Positions 36,325-49,790 of a stretch of DNA of 64,000 bases are shown here, in pieces. The notes below the pieces were generated by a model, which made no database searches, was not told the origin of the DNA, and worked only from the letters and a program-made list of their open reading frames with translations. The stretch's first letter is position 1; each line of letters opens with the position of its first letter. Source of the stretch: Odiellus spinosus (taxonomy: Eukaryota; Arthropoda; Arachnida; Opiliones; Phalangiidae). The position numbers were made by a program, and so were the translations under genes. The stretch lies in NCBI GenBank assembly GCA_963920705.1, contig OY987236.1, positions 6,682,190 to 6,746,189 on the forward strand, read 5' to 3'.

Positions 36325-36660
36325 CAGAAGCCCATGAAACCCTCCTTTGAAGTCTACACTCTATGTTCGATATAGCGCTCCTCTCTGTATGGGTAAAATT
36401 CACAATTTTACGAGATCGGAGGGGTCCTACTTCATACCCCCCTGTCTACGGAAAATTGGAAATTCTCTCTCTCCACAAACGACGACGTTTTTTGACGAAC
36501 TCCAAGGCTGCTAGAGATATTCGCTCGACGAACTACCGCTCCAAAAATATCTACCGTTAGGAGGCGTAAGAATCGCGCTTTTTGAAACTAACCCATACAG
36601 AGAGGGGTAGACAAGACCCGGGAGTAATAAACTTCAAAGGAGGGGTTTCATCGGCTTCTG
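36325..36660 (-). mobile_element. MITE family 3, copy 2 (336 bp, inverted)
   Basis: Same family as 31364-31700, reversed, with the perfect 7-bp duplication ATCATAA (36318-36324 and 36661-36667). It differs from copy 1 at more positions than the two family-1 copies differ from each other, so this family looks older. Confidence 0.94.
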
Positions 36661-39600
36661 ATCATAATCATAATCTATCAGGCTTTAAAAGTTCTAAATT
36701 AGAAGCATTCTCAGATACACAGTTAATTCAGCTCGTGGGAAAATTAAACTAATTTAAGTCTTGAGGTGAATTGAAATCGCATTTAACATGACGATCAGCT
36801 CTTGTAAAGCGCTCAATAAAATATATTGAAATCAGGAAAACAAAATTAACATTTGGCCATAACATTAATTAGGCGACAAATTTCAATAACTTTGATTAGG
36901 CGACAAAATTTCTATAACTTAATTATGAGAGCTTTATGATGGATTTCGATAGTGATAGTTAGGAGGAGCACCACATGTTAAATCCAACAAAAATAAAAGT
37001 AGTATATAATTTAAAACTGAGATTTGAACAAAAGTATAGAGAAAGATCCACGGCACCCACTGTGAATTCTCTTAAAACTTAGACGATATATTTTAACACA
37101 AATTAAACTTAAAACCTGAAGTGAATAGCGTATAATTTGAAAATCTCGGAATAACACCTTCACAAATAACTATAAATCAAAGGTAGAAAACTTCGAACAT
37201 TCCATCAATAGATCTTAACCTACGTGCGTGAAAACGACTCGGGACCTCCCAAAACACATAAAAACCAAGGCATGTGGAGAGGACCCATGCAGACCTTATC
37301 TTGGGCTAAAAAGATACCACGAAGGAAAAACAGGAATTCGCGCCTGATACCAAACCCAAACAGACTCCCCAAAACACATACTATCTTCTCTATTAGTTTA
37401 AGTTGAAGCCATATAGAAATGAGAGACCCCTAACTAACAGATACACAACATTCAACCAGAATTATCTGTAGAGTTAAAGCTAACCTAAAGTATTCCTGGT
37501 AAAGATACAACTTATAAGCAGGTAGGAAGCTATGATGGAGGGTTACACCTGTATTTACACTCATAGAAAAATTTAAATTGTTTTGAATATACTGTAAATT
37601 AGTCTAATATTTAACATTTAAAATTATGAATGTTGTTTTATGGAAAAGTTTGTGTTATTTCTCATATTTAGACAAGTATTGTGTTGTTTCGAAAATCCAT
37701 TCCTGATTTAAAATATAAAACTAGAACTATTTAAACTTATAATTAAATATTATGTTAATTACTTTATATTTTTATTGCAAAATTGATTCTCAGCACTAAC
37801 TATAAGTATTAATCTCCATAATTATTAAATGTATCAATATATAGTAATAAAATTTAGTATTGCGTGTTTCTTCGAAACCAACAATTTAAACTTACTAAAG
37901 ATTATGCTAATTACGTTGTTTTATACCAAACTGACCGTAAGTACCAAGTTTTAATCGGTTTCATCATTAGATATAACCACAGTTAAAAAATTATAGTTAA
38001 GAAAACTTGGATTGAAACGAAATTACATAAATATAAAAACAGCAACTTTTCTATAACAGGCTATAAGTTTATATAGAAAATTAACCCAGGGTGCCATCAA
38101 TATAGATTTTAAACTATAAATATATAGAAAACACCAGGCACAGATTGAGGGCCATGTAGACGGGGAGGAGGTTATAAGTCGATTTATTTCTCAGCGATGA
38201 CAAAACAGATAAACTCAAAACTTTTGGCCGAATGAAGGATCGAACTATACCTCGAATCAGTTTGGTTTTTCAGCACGTGCAAAACTAAGTTAAATACAAT
38301 ATCTAAGCGCGAAAATGTAGATTTTAAGTTAGGATAGAGGTTTGTATACGTTGATACTCCAACTACGGGTCGGTGGTGCCAAGGTGAGTTAAAATAAGGC
38401 GTGGAATAGTGGCCAGCATGGGCCATTTCGGGGAATTTGCACGAAGTACAGTGTTAGGGGAGGGTGTCTCCGACTCTGTTGGAAGTTGGTCGCTAGAATA
38501 TCAATACAGCCTTATTCCGCGCGCAATCGAAAGCTAGGCCTATCTATAAAAGTGTCTGTGTGTTTTTCTATCAAAAACGTTTAACGAAGAGGGATGAGGT
38601 TGACCTCCCCGTTCCGATTGATGCCACTAGCGAGAAACATTCCAATAGTTTTCAATCTGTATATTGTATTTTTTATATGGATACAGTCCGAGTCGTGCCA
38701 AAAACACTTGGCTGATATTGATGGAGTCAATGTTTGTTGAGGGGTTAGGGAATTAACAGGCTAACCTTAAGCCCTTCAGACAAGGTACAGAAGGGTCCGA
38801 AATATTAATTTCACGCGCCTGATATGTGTCTGCATTTCGCAAAATATGCGACCTAAACTATAATCTAACCAAAACTAACCTTAAAAATTTATTCCAATTT
38901 AAAACTAACAGTAAATATATTTAAAATGAAAACTAAAACAACCCACTAATACTAAACAACGAAATTATATTATTACCACTCCAAGTAAATTCTCATTAAC
39001 AAAAAACATTTAATTATCATCCCACTTATAAATTCTCTCTGGCGAACTATATATAAATTAACCAATAAGGAAAGGACAAACTGCCAGCGGGGAAAAAACT
39101 TATTAATTGGATAACTCACGCACTGAGTTAAATTCAGATTTTATCCATCTGCTTAAAATAGACTAGTTATCATTCAAGTTAACTTATTCGAAGATAATTT
39201 ATTAAAAAAATACTCTTATCCGTATTATTAATCCGAAAACAACCTTATCCTAAAAAGTATGTGAGTTATACGTTCGGATAAAAAAATTTGAAAAATATAT
39301 TTTCTAGCTTGGTTTTTGTTTAATTTATTTTCTTCTAAATTCTAAATGAATTTAAATTATATTATTTTACATGAACTCTATACATTTTAATACGAATAAC
39401 GTAATCACAGATAAAGCTTCAAACGTTTATCTACGGATAAACCCTTGCCATTGAACTATTATCTGAATTAATACATTTTTTAGCCACAAACAATTGAAAT
39501 AGCCTTGTAGGGCTAAAATTCTAAAATTTAATTATTTTCTATCGGCCATTATTTAAAAATTATAATGGAATGGCGGGAATCCACCCCCCCAATTCGTTTA

Positions 39601-41132
39601 TGCATATAAAAGATAATGTTAAAATTATACCATCATGTTACGATGGCGTTTTCCCGCGAGTTTTCATCACGCCTTTGAACAAATCACAAACCAATTTGAT
39701 CCGTGAGAAAGTTAAGAAAAGCTAACGAAAGAAGTCATCATCCACGGAACATAAAACCCCCGTGATTATTACGTGATTCGGGAAATAATTAAGCGTTCCA
39801 TTATCATAACCCCCCACCTAATAAATTATGGAAGTCGCGTACACCACCTCGTAACCCATCGCAACGTAGAAAATAAAAATCAAGGGGTCGAACGTTAGCA
39901 GGTCTGAATTGATTGAAGCTGGGGCCCGGGGGAAAAGATTAAAATGTAGAATTTTTGTGGATGCTTAATTGGGGCCCAAAAAAAGGATAATGTTATGATT
40001 TCTGGGGCCCCTGAAAATTTTGGGCCCTGGCCACGTGCCAACATACCCCCACCCCCCTATAATTCCTTTAGGATCGTGGATTTATTTTGTAATTTCAAAT
40101 TTGTGTTCGTTCTTTCGGACTTAATTTCTCGTGTTTATGGATTATGTGCAAAATTTCTTTGCGTTTTGAATTTAATTCGAAATTTCTTTCGTATATTAAA
40201 ATTTTTTGTTGGTCTTTCTTCGAGTAAAAATTTATTGGAATGCTCGATTTCGTGTTGGACTTTGTGACTTTGGGGTGGATTTGTTAAATCTCTCTTGATC
40301 CTAACATTGCTTATAAATAAAACCTAAAATCCCTTGCATTTTGATATTGATTCGACTAGAATAAGGTTGGGATTACAGGAAGTTCTAATATACGTCGACT
40401 TGAAGAAATTGAAAGAAGACCCGATCCGTATTCATCGAAAACTTCACTACATAATTTCGTGTTTCCTACGCTAAAAAGGGGTAGTATAAGGTTGCTTCGC
40501 GCGGAGAATTAATTCCATTTCATTAGTGACCATGTCAGTTACGCCCCAATGAAAATGGGAAGAAAAAAAAAAAAAAAAAAAAAATAGAGTGGGGTTCGAT
40601 TCTACGTAGAGGGGAAAACTAAGGGGGAAATATCTCCCGGGATAAAAAAGCTAATAAGGAAGATAGTTTTGGGTTTTTTTTTTTTTTCTTTTTCTAAACT
40701 GGTTACCCTAGCTGCGGATGGTTCACCATTAAATATCCAAATGCCAAAAAAGTACATACCTCTTTTAATGGATAGTTTTTTTTCTAAAGGTATAGTGAAA
40801 TGTTATGCTCATAAAAATACAATGCTAACAGAAGAATATTTTGCACTGTCTGGAAAGCAGACCCGTAAAGCAGGAAAGCCGAGAATAATTTCTAAAATAG
40901 TTATCCAGAGAGATATACCTCAGTTTTTTCAGATTAAAATGCTCTGACTTTCCAGGTTTTTCCCTGACCTTTTCCTACGATTTTCCTTAACAGTTTCAGC
41001 TAATACCTTATATTTTTCATATAATTGCGTTCGCCAAACTTTTTGCACGCGTATCTTTGTTCTAATCTATACAACTGACACGGTCAGCTTCAAATCTTTT
41101 CAGCAGATGATTGTAATTTGTTGGCTTCTTAA

Positions 41133-41366
41133 AAGATCTTTAAATTCCCTGACTTTTTCAAATATCTTAAAATTCCCTGACTTTTTAAAATATATTAAAA
41201 TTCCCTGACTTTTTAAAATATCTTAAAATTCCCTGACTTTTTAAAATATCTTAAAATTCCCCGACTTTTTAAAATATCTTAAAATTCCCCGACTTTTTAA
41301 AATATCTTAAAATTCCCTGACTTTTTAAAATATCTTAAAATTCCCATCTTAAAATTCCCCGATTTT
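41133..41366. repeat. 28-bp satellite, about 8 copies
   Basis: Unit: AAAATTCCCTGACTTTTTAA plus AATATCTT. The TTCCCTGAC core also occurs singly at about 12685, 24020 and 40965 next to CCAGGTTTT, so the array may have grown from a dispersed element. Confidence 0.95.
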
Positions 41367-44300
41367 TCCCTTACGTTTCCCTGTTTCCCTGACCTGTGGC
41401 AACCGTGTACCTTGTCCACCTGTTATCACCTAGCTCTATTTATTGACCTTTCACCTCTAAGTCACAAAGTCAAAGGTTATACTAAAGATAAAATGCTTAA
41501 ATGTTTTCAAATTACTTTGACTTTTCGCTGTAATACCTAGATTTCTACACAACTTCATTAATTAAGTTGAGAAATTAGTAACTAATGGAATGGCGTGGGT
41601 TTATGTCAATCAACCTGAGCGCCAGGAAACAGGTTCAAAATTTAAGATAGAATTAAATTATTAAATCTTACAAAAACGTTGCTTCCCTCCCTCTCCGTGA
41701 GTAAGATTGAGATACGTGTCAAAAACATTCTTGACACATTTTTTGAGCGTTCAATAAGATATATACGCGTTTTTCTTATATAGCTGTAGTTTTCTTTCTT
41801 CGTAGTGAAATATTAGGGTAATAATTTCTCGAGGGCCTGGGTGCGGACAGAAACGCTTTAAAGACAAAGATTCTTTTAACACCCAATTTAAACGATCACA
41901 TCAGTAATTTAATTTTTAAAGGGAAAGTGTGTATATACACGGCTTTAAGTAAATCAGTATTAAAGTTATGGTATCAATATAAGTTAATATTTAGAAGGAT
42001 TAAGTTATGGATTATATTTTAACTTTTTTCAAACTTCTAAAAACTGATACCTTTCCGAGCTGACGTGTTTTTAAAGGGAAAATATGAGTTAAATGAAATT
42101 TCAAATTCGTTAATTTCAGAATCAGCGTATCAAAACCAATATTCCACAATTTTTGGACATTTTTTGGAGTTTTAATAAATTTTTGAAGTGTAGTTAAGTT
42201 CTAATGTAAGTATAAAATCAAATTAATACGATGAACGTGATTAACGATTAGTTTCAGATGAAAATTAGAACTTTCTGGTTTAAATACAACGCGAAAGCAA
42301 CCTTATCATGGAGGAATAACAAAGGGAGATACGTCATCATGTAACGTTTTTGTAACTTGAAACTTTGGCTGCGTTGTTTTAATTATTAATAACTTAACTT
42401 CGGCAGCGAAAACAAGTCATCAAGGTGCGTAACTACCGCGCATGTCCGACAGACCATCTTATTATTATAAATCATATTTAAAACAAAATAACAAAAATTT
42501 ACCCATCATATATAAGGAATTTATGTTTTAAAAAAGCACCCAAAAACCTTAATTAGGCCTCGGATAATTTTGAAGAGCTTAGGAAGGCCAAAATGGTTTT
42601 TATTTTCGTCTCGCTATGTTTAACTTCAAATCATTTTAGCGAAAAAAGGGCACAAACCTTTAATTTTTTCTCTTAAAAATGAAAAAACTAATTGGATTTG
42701 TTCGAACGGTTTCAATTAAAACAAAAAATAAGTGTTAGAAAAAAATAACCAATATTTTCTTCTATAATCATTTTTCTATTTTGAATAGGTACTAACAAAA
42801 CTATAAGGTTCCTTCATTTCTAATCGAAAAAATCATGTAGAGATAACCTATAATCTATCCTTGAACGCGCTATCAATTCGAGGTAAAATATACTATAATA
42901 TACAAAAAATAAAGAATAACTTTGACTTTAACGCAATTTACGATAACTTTATGGTAACTTTGATATATTTTATTAAAAGTTTATACCACGTAAAAGGCTA
43001 AAGACGTATTTATCTTTAATATATTTCAAGCTTTACTTAAAGTAGAAGCGATATACTGGGTTGTATCCAGAACAAGTTGAAATTTTTTTTTCAAATATAT
43101 CATTACCCAAAAACGATTATTTCCACATCTAGATATTTAAGGAAATAATCAAAATAACGTCAAATATAGTTTTATATATTAATAGTCTGAGAATCAATAT
43201 AATTTAGCCTTAAAAAACAGGTTTCTTAGTGGAAATTTAATTAGTTTTAACAGTGTAAACGGCTAGAATCGGCAATTTGCGTAATGAGGCCTATCAACGT
43301 TCGGTCGAATGGAAATCCGATTTGACCATTCATTCGGAAAAGAAACGAACGCAATTAGCGTCGCGAAAATGAGGCCCGGATAGGAATATTAATTAACGAA
43401 AAGTGTATAGATTCAAACCCCCCTTTAATGTAGAAGATATAATTAACGAAGAGGTCGAGTTAATTATACGTTTTTCTCCGAAATAAAATTACCAGAACAT
43501 TTTTTTCTTGAAGAATTCAATATTTAAACGTTTGATCTCCATTAGAAAAAGTCGAATTTAGGATATTCTCGAGTTTTTGTAAATGGACTTTTGGGTCCTT
43601 TTGGATAATTTGAGGTCTAACACGAACTTTAGGTACAATACACGAAACCAATGGAAGTTAATTTCTTACTTTTTCAATATCTTTTTAACTTTTAATTTTG
43701 CGGTCATTAATGTTTTAATTTAGCTTCCCTGGCGGTTTAAATAAGTGTACCACCAATAAAAGTTAATTATATCAAAATTATTCCATAATTACGTCCTGTA
43801 GCTTAATACTATATCAGCAAAGATCCAGGTAAATGTACCTGCAGATTCTGATTCGAGACACTCTAGCGGTGGAAATAATCAAATAATGAAATCGGAAGCG
43901 CCTCTCTTTTGGAAAAATTCCGGAGTTGGGGGAAGACAATATAACCAAGCGTGGCCCGCCTAAATTTGTCCCTCTCATCTGACTCAAAATATCGAGGAAG
44001 AGTTCAAATCACTCGAGCCAGACAGGGGTGATGACTTTTATGTTTTTTTTTTTTTGCTGATAATATTAAGCTACGGGCGCGTTGTTCACTTTTATGGAGT
44101 AAAATGATAGACTTTTGATCATATCTAAATCTCCGCTAAGCCTAAAATGAAGGTATATATATATATAAATTCGACCTTGATTCGACATCTAATTCGGGAC
44201 ATTTTAGTTCCCCTTAAATACCATCTTAATATTCCCTGGACGTTCAGAGGTGGCTATCCACCGAGAGAAAAATTAATCATCTTTTATACGTAGCTATGCG

Positions 44301-44924
44301 GTTCTTTTTCTCAAATATTACTTACTGAGGTAAACCTTATAAATACTTTTAGAAGTTTTAGGTTAGAAGTGAAACAACACGTTAACGTGTAATGTTCTAA
44401 TCCCAAAGAATCAATTAATAACGACTTGAAAATTAATCGATACCCCAACCCCACCACCTTTTCACATACGTAAGAGAATATTTTGACTATAGCTCTATAA
44501 ATTGAGGATAATTACATACCAATTATCCGCATGGTGTTCGAGTATAGTCACGTGAAGGTGTCCTTGTAATAAAATCTTCCAAATCTTTTTAAATTTCTGT
44601 AAAAAAATAAAGAAAAAATTTGCATATTATTATTTAAATTAAGTGACATTGACGCAATAATTTCAGAAATTAATATTTAAAGAAAAAAAATCACGGTCAA
44701 CCAAAATTTCTTAGAAGCGTCAATATTCCAGTCTAATGATAGATATTTAAATTCAATTAATTCATTAATTTTTGACAGTTTAATTTGAATTAAATTATAG
44801 TGACGTAAAAATTCAGAAATTCTAAGATTGAAAAGAAATATTCTAAGTGTCGAACACTAGTACTTTTCCTTTGGACGAAGACTCGTTAACGGCTAGATAT
44901 CAAACTCTCCATGAACCCTCGTTA

Positions 44925-45052
44925 AGCCTATTTTCCGTATAATTTCTAGCATAATATTTGTTTATTAAGAAAATTGCAAGTGAATTATATATTTAAACGA
45001 TAAGGAATCGAAATGAAAAAATAACACGTCGAGCTGCATTCTCACTTTAAAA
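44925..45052. mobile_element. half copy of the palindromic TTAA-site MITE
   Basis: Only the right part is clear: TTAAGCCTATTTTCCGTATA, TTTAAACGATAAGGAATCGA and the terminal GCTGCATTCTCACTTTAA. The left half is missing or too decayed to see. Confidence 0.65.
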
Positions 45053-47336
45053 TAATTAAGGTAAATTAAAAATAATAACGGTTTTGGGTATATATTTAAA
45101 CTTGTCACTTACACTTTGAAGATTATTAAAATTTAAGCCCTTAAAAGCGTAATTTAAATTTTTGTTTAATAAAATTGTAACCCGATTTTAGAAGTATTTA
45201 AAAATAAAATTAAGGTATTACGGCGTTTAATTATAGTTTTTGCGCGTGGTTTAAATGGCATTGAGTGATCGATTTTTTTTTTTAATTCCCGAGGCATATC
45301 ACGTGCTTAGAAACAAAATTTGTTCACGGAAAACGGGGAAATAGAATTTTTTTTTTTTTTAATTTATTAATCAGGTCCAAATTTAAAATAAGCCGGTATT
45401 AAACACACTTCTAAAAGTATCACGACGGACTGAAATTAGGGTTAAGAAATGTTTCTGAAAGGGATTGTATCACGTGATCATTTAAAAATGGGACCAAAAT
45501 CCTTTCATGACGAATAAGAAAATATAAGAATGCCCATAAAAATATTTCAAACTATCCCTAGAAATCAACCTCAAACCCTGCGATGATAATTCGTTTGTCG
45601 TCTGCAAAGATTTTGATTCATGTGTGTAGCCATGCTTTTAGTTAACAGCTCAGGTTTCGACAGGGTGGCGCGGCGATAGTTTTCGAGCGAGAATAGGTTT
45701 TGAACGACAATGCTATGATGTCATCAAAATGGGAACACTCACGCGGTACAATCTCTTTAATTAAGCAAATATAAAACGCTTGTAATTTTGGTCCGTTAAA
45801 TAGCCTTCTTGATACAAAATTAGTGTAACGCAGTCAAATAGCTAACAGCAAAATTTTTATTTTAGGCGATTGAAAACTGATAGCGACACACACCCTAAAT
45901 ACCCATAATTAACAATTAAATCACGTATATACATACTATTAAGTCAAAAATTCGAGACATTAGATCTCAGAGATTAGACGGTCCATGGAAGGCTAGATTT
46001 AAATGTATGCAACAACTCCAATTACAATCTTAGAAGAACCTATTTTTCTCATGGAAAAGTGGTTTTCCAACGAGAAATTAAGTACCTTACATGACTGAAA
46101 CTACTTAAGTTCTAACGTCATGTGGGTAAGCTATATTTAGATTTAAATATCATTTTAAAAATATCCTTACTTAAGTGTTAATGACGTGATAATTTTTTCC
46201 ATCAAGATTCTTAGAGTAATCTACTTCATTTTGGGGATTCTTAAAAATATATACACTAACTATTAAACGTCAGCCGTTAATATTGGTGTAAAGTTCATCG
46301 GTGAGTGTTTTTCAAATCTTAATTCAAGTTAATTTTACGTTAAATGGTGATTTTACAGCGTGATAAGCGCCAGAAATTTAAAATAAAGATATTAACTATG
46401 AATCCACTAAACCTAAATCTTGAATGAACGCGCTCCTAACGTTAACCTCGGAAATTCTTCACTCTACGTCATCAAATATTAAATTTTTAAATAATGGTCG
46501 ATTATCATTAATTTTTAATGATTAAACTGAATTATTGTATCCTTTAAATCCAAGATATTCAAAGAACTTATTAGCCGATGAATTCTTTTGACAATAACGT
46601 ATACACTAACACTTTAAATTTAATTAAAAATTGTAGGAAAATTATACAAATTGTATAAACACTGAAAAAAATTAGAACTCTATCTCTGAAACAGAAATTG
46701 AATCTCACGATTTGACCCAGGATTGTTTTTCAAAATTTTAAATTTTCAGAAAAGGGGATCGGCCGATTACTCCTTAGATTTTTTTTCCAAAATCTTATTT
46801 AATGTCATATTCATAATCGATTGGAACTGCAGTCGATGCAATGAAAAATTGTCATTAATTTGGCATACACACGGTAGCAGATAAATGATTATTGATTATG
46901 ATATTTATACTAGATAGGTCTAAATACTACATCAAGTAAAAACCCACCTCCATAGTTTAAGCCATCGGTGTTAAGGAAAAAAATCATCTAAGCATAGAGA
47001 GAATCAAATTGGAAAAAAATATTTGGTAAGCTGCCTTGAGGCATTCATACGCGCTTAGAATATAACTCCAGCTTAAATATAGAGATCTGCTCTTTAATGT
47101 TAAGACTAATTGCTAAGTTTATAGCTACAAGGAGGAGCGAAAATGAGCGGAAATTTTACTCAATGCGCCTTCAAAAATATTTCAACCTTATGGAGTTTCG
47201 AAGTTTACAGAAATAGGGGCTGAAAAAAGTGTAATATTTTCGTGTTAATTACACCATTAATTCTAATGAATTGTTTTTTTACACTTTTCGAGAGATGAGA
47301 GTCGGTAATTAACTTTTCGTAATTAAAGGGAGAATG

Positions 47337-47711
47337 CAATCTAACATCATGTTATTTTTTATCGATTCCTTATCGTTTAAGTAGGCCTAATCCACCTGTA
47401 AAACAAAATTAAACAAATATGAACTAGAAAAAAATTAAAAACTTATCTGGAAAATAGGCTTAGCTTAATTCATGGAGATCCTGACTTTCTTCACATTGAA
47501 GTGTCATCAACCAATGAGAAAAGGCTCGTAATTAAGGCGAGATCTCTATAAAACTTCCATGATGGGTAGAAATTAAGGATCTCCATTAATCCAGCTAATC
47601 CAGCTAAGCCTATTTCCCGGATGAGTTTTAAATTGATTTCCAGTTGAATATATGTTTACTGATGGATTAGGCTTATTTAAACAATCATTATTAATAGGAT
47701 GCATTCTCCCT
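47337..47711. mobile_element. palindromic TTAA-site MITE (375 bp)
   Basis: The left end AGGGAGAATGCAATC follows TTAA. The right end GATGCATTCTCCCT is followed by TCAA, probably a drifted TTAA. Between them are the family markers AGGCCTAATCCACC and CAGCTAAGCCTATTTCCC in mirror order. Confidence 0.88.
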
Positions 47712-48471
47712 TCAAGCGGTAATTACGTTCATTTACTAATTTCCAAATATCATATTTTACCCTTCTAAATATTCCAGTAACTTACCAAACTAATTCAAGT
47801 TTTTAATTACCGCGGGTATTTTAATATATTTCAAAAATCTGAAACGGTAATTTACAAGTTTCTTTTTCAATTGAGATACGGTAATTATTTCACATATCTA
47901 CACTTTTTTGACGTGGCCCAAAAAGTGAAAAAGAAGAAAAAGATTTTTTTAATTTTTCCTTCGCGATATATATTTTAACCCATTTAAGGTTTATTACAAC
48001 ATTCATCTGGCATAAAATACCGAAATTAACAACCTTGTTCCTTAACTCGATGTTTATCTCCCTAAATTAATAATATATTACTTTTTGATTAGATTTGCGG
48101 TTCACGAAGAAGAAAAAAAAAAATTGTATAAATACAGCAATTATTGTGTCAATCGGTTTTCATTTCAGACAAGGCTATATATGTTAGTACATGAAGTCTT
48201 ATAAACGAAAACTTCTCCCGATAAGATAGCCTCCTTATTTTGCATAATATATTTTATTTTTATTTTCAAATTTCCCCATTTATAAGATCAATCGAATAAG
48301 TTATATTCAAATGACATAATTGGTATCTTAAACACGGCCACTAATAACCGACCTTACGCTAAGAAACCAGTTTTTGTATTTTTATAGAAAGATATTGGAA
48401 AAAAAAAAACAATTTGAAATAATAAACTTAAATAGCTTGTACAGTAATACGACGTGAAAACGTTTCTTTAA

Positions 48472-48831
48472 AGGGAGATTGTAAACGAACAAGTAATTTT
48501 TTTATCGATTACTTATCGTTTAAATAGGCCTAATCCACCAGTAAAAAATTTTTTAAATCAAATATTAAACTAGAAATAAATTTAAAACTTACCCAGAAAA
48601 ATAGGCTTTCCTAGATTTCTTCTCATTGATGGATCAGTGAAATTATCATGGAGATCTCGTCTGAGAAATAATTCAGGATCTCCATGAATCCAGCTAAGCC
48701 TATTTTTTCGAGTAGGTTTTAAATTTATTTCTAGTTTTAATATTTGTTTTTAAATTATTTTACTGGAGGATTAGGCTTATTTAAACAATTAGAAATCGAT
48801 AAAAAATAAATTTTTAGGTTGCATTCTCCCT
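48472..48831. mobile_element. palindromic TTAA-site MITE (360 bp), best copy
   Basis: A perfect TTAA lies on both sides (48468-48471 and 48832-48835). Ends AGGGAGATTG... and ...TTGCATTCTCCCT. The arms extend almost to the centre, so the element is one long imperfect hairpin. TTAA duplications are made by piggyBac and Kolobok transposases; no autonomous partner is in the window. Confidence 0.92.
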
Positions 48832-49216
48832 TTAAGGGTAGAAAACGTGTTTCAAATATTTACATTTCTATGATGATTATTTTCTACTTTATTTTTTTAA
48901 AGAAAATATATTTTTTTAGATTAATCCTTTAATTCGATCATTTTTACGAAACGTGCGAGATAAACTCGAGAAATACGTTAAACGGGATTTCAAATGGCTA
49001 CTTTCGTTTGAAATCCATAGATCTAGAAATCGGTGGGGCAAGGATTTCACGTGATATTGGTTTTTGCTGAATTCGAGCAAATTATAAACGCATTTTAAAG
49101 TACAAATTTTTTTAGTTTTTTCTTTTAGGTGGAATTTTTGATTACCGCTGACATTTTCAGCTTCCCCTTTCGCTACTTAATATAATCACTTGTAGGATTA
49201 CTTCCTCTGATACACG

Positions 49217-49250
<34 letters not shown>

Positions 49251-49289
49251 TACAAGCTTTTAAATTCTTTTAGCCCAATATAAAAATTC

Positions 49290-49790
49290 CCCGACTAAAT
49301 TATAAGGATAATATTTAATTTACTCAATAGCGTCGGTTAATATAGCAATTACCCGACGTTTCCTCGACCTACTAAGTGTATTATTCCAATTCCTTGACCA
49401 AAACGGATAATTTTTCAATTACTAAGCCTTTCTTTGACCGCCAAAGGAGAAATTTTCAATCCCCTAACCTTTCCGTGACCTGTAAGGGTTCTTTCTTTGA
49501 CCACTAAAGAAGAACCTTTCAATTCCTTGACGTTACTTTGACCATATAAGTGTAATATTCCAATTCCATAGTTTTTCTTTGACCCCTAAAGGTAATTTTT
49601 CAATCCCTTGACCTTTCCGTGACCTGAAAGGGTTCTTTCTTTGACCCCTAAAGAAGAACCTTTCAATTCCTTGACGTTACTTTGACCATAAGTGTAATAT
49701 TCCAATTTCATAATTTTTCTTTGACCGCTAAAGGTAATTTTTCAATCCCTTGACCTTTCCGTGATCTGTAAGAGCTCTCTAACCGAGTGA
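49290..49790. repeat. complex tandem repeat, 143-172-bp periods
   Basis: AAGTGTAATATTCCAATTCC-type segments recur near 49374, 49548 and 49690, interleaved with CCTTGACC, TTTCTTTGACC and CTAAAGGTAATTTTTCAATC. The repeat is a nested set of shorter units around TTGACC. No coding frame. Confidence 0.85.

Noticed and set aside
40669-40947. 92-codon frame with protein-like composition in intron 1
   Set aside because: No recognisable domain and no supporting splice sites; kept only as a note in the intron entry.
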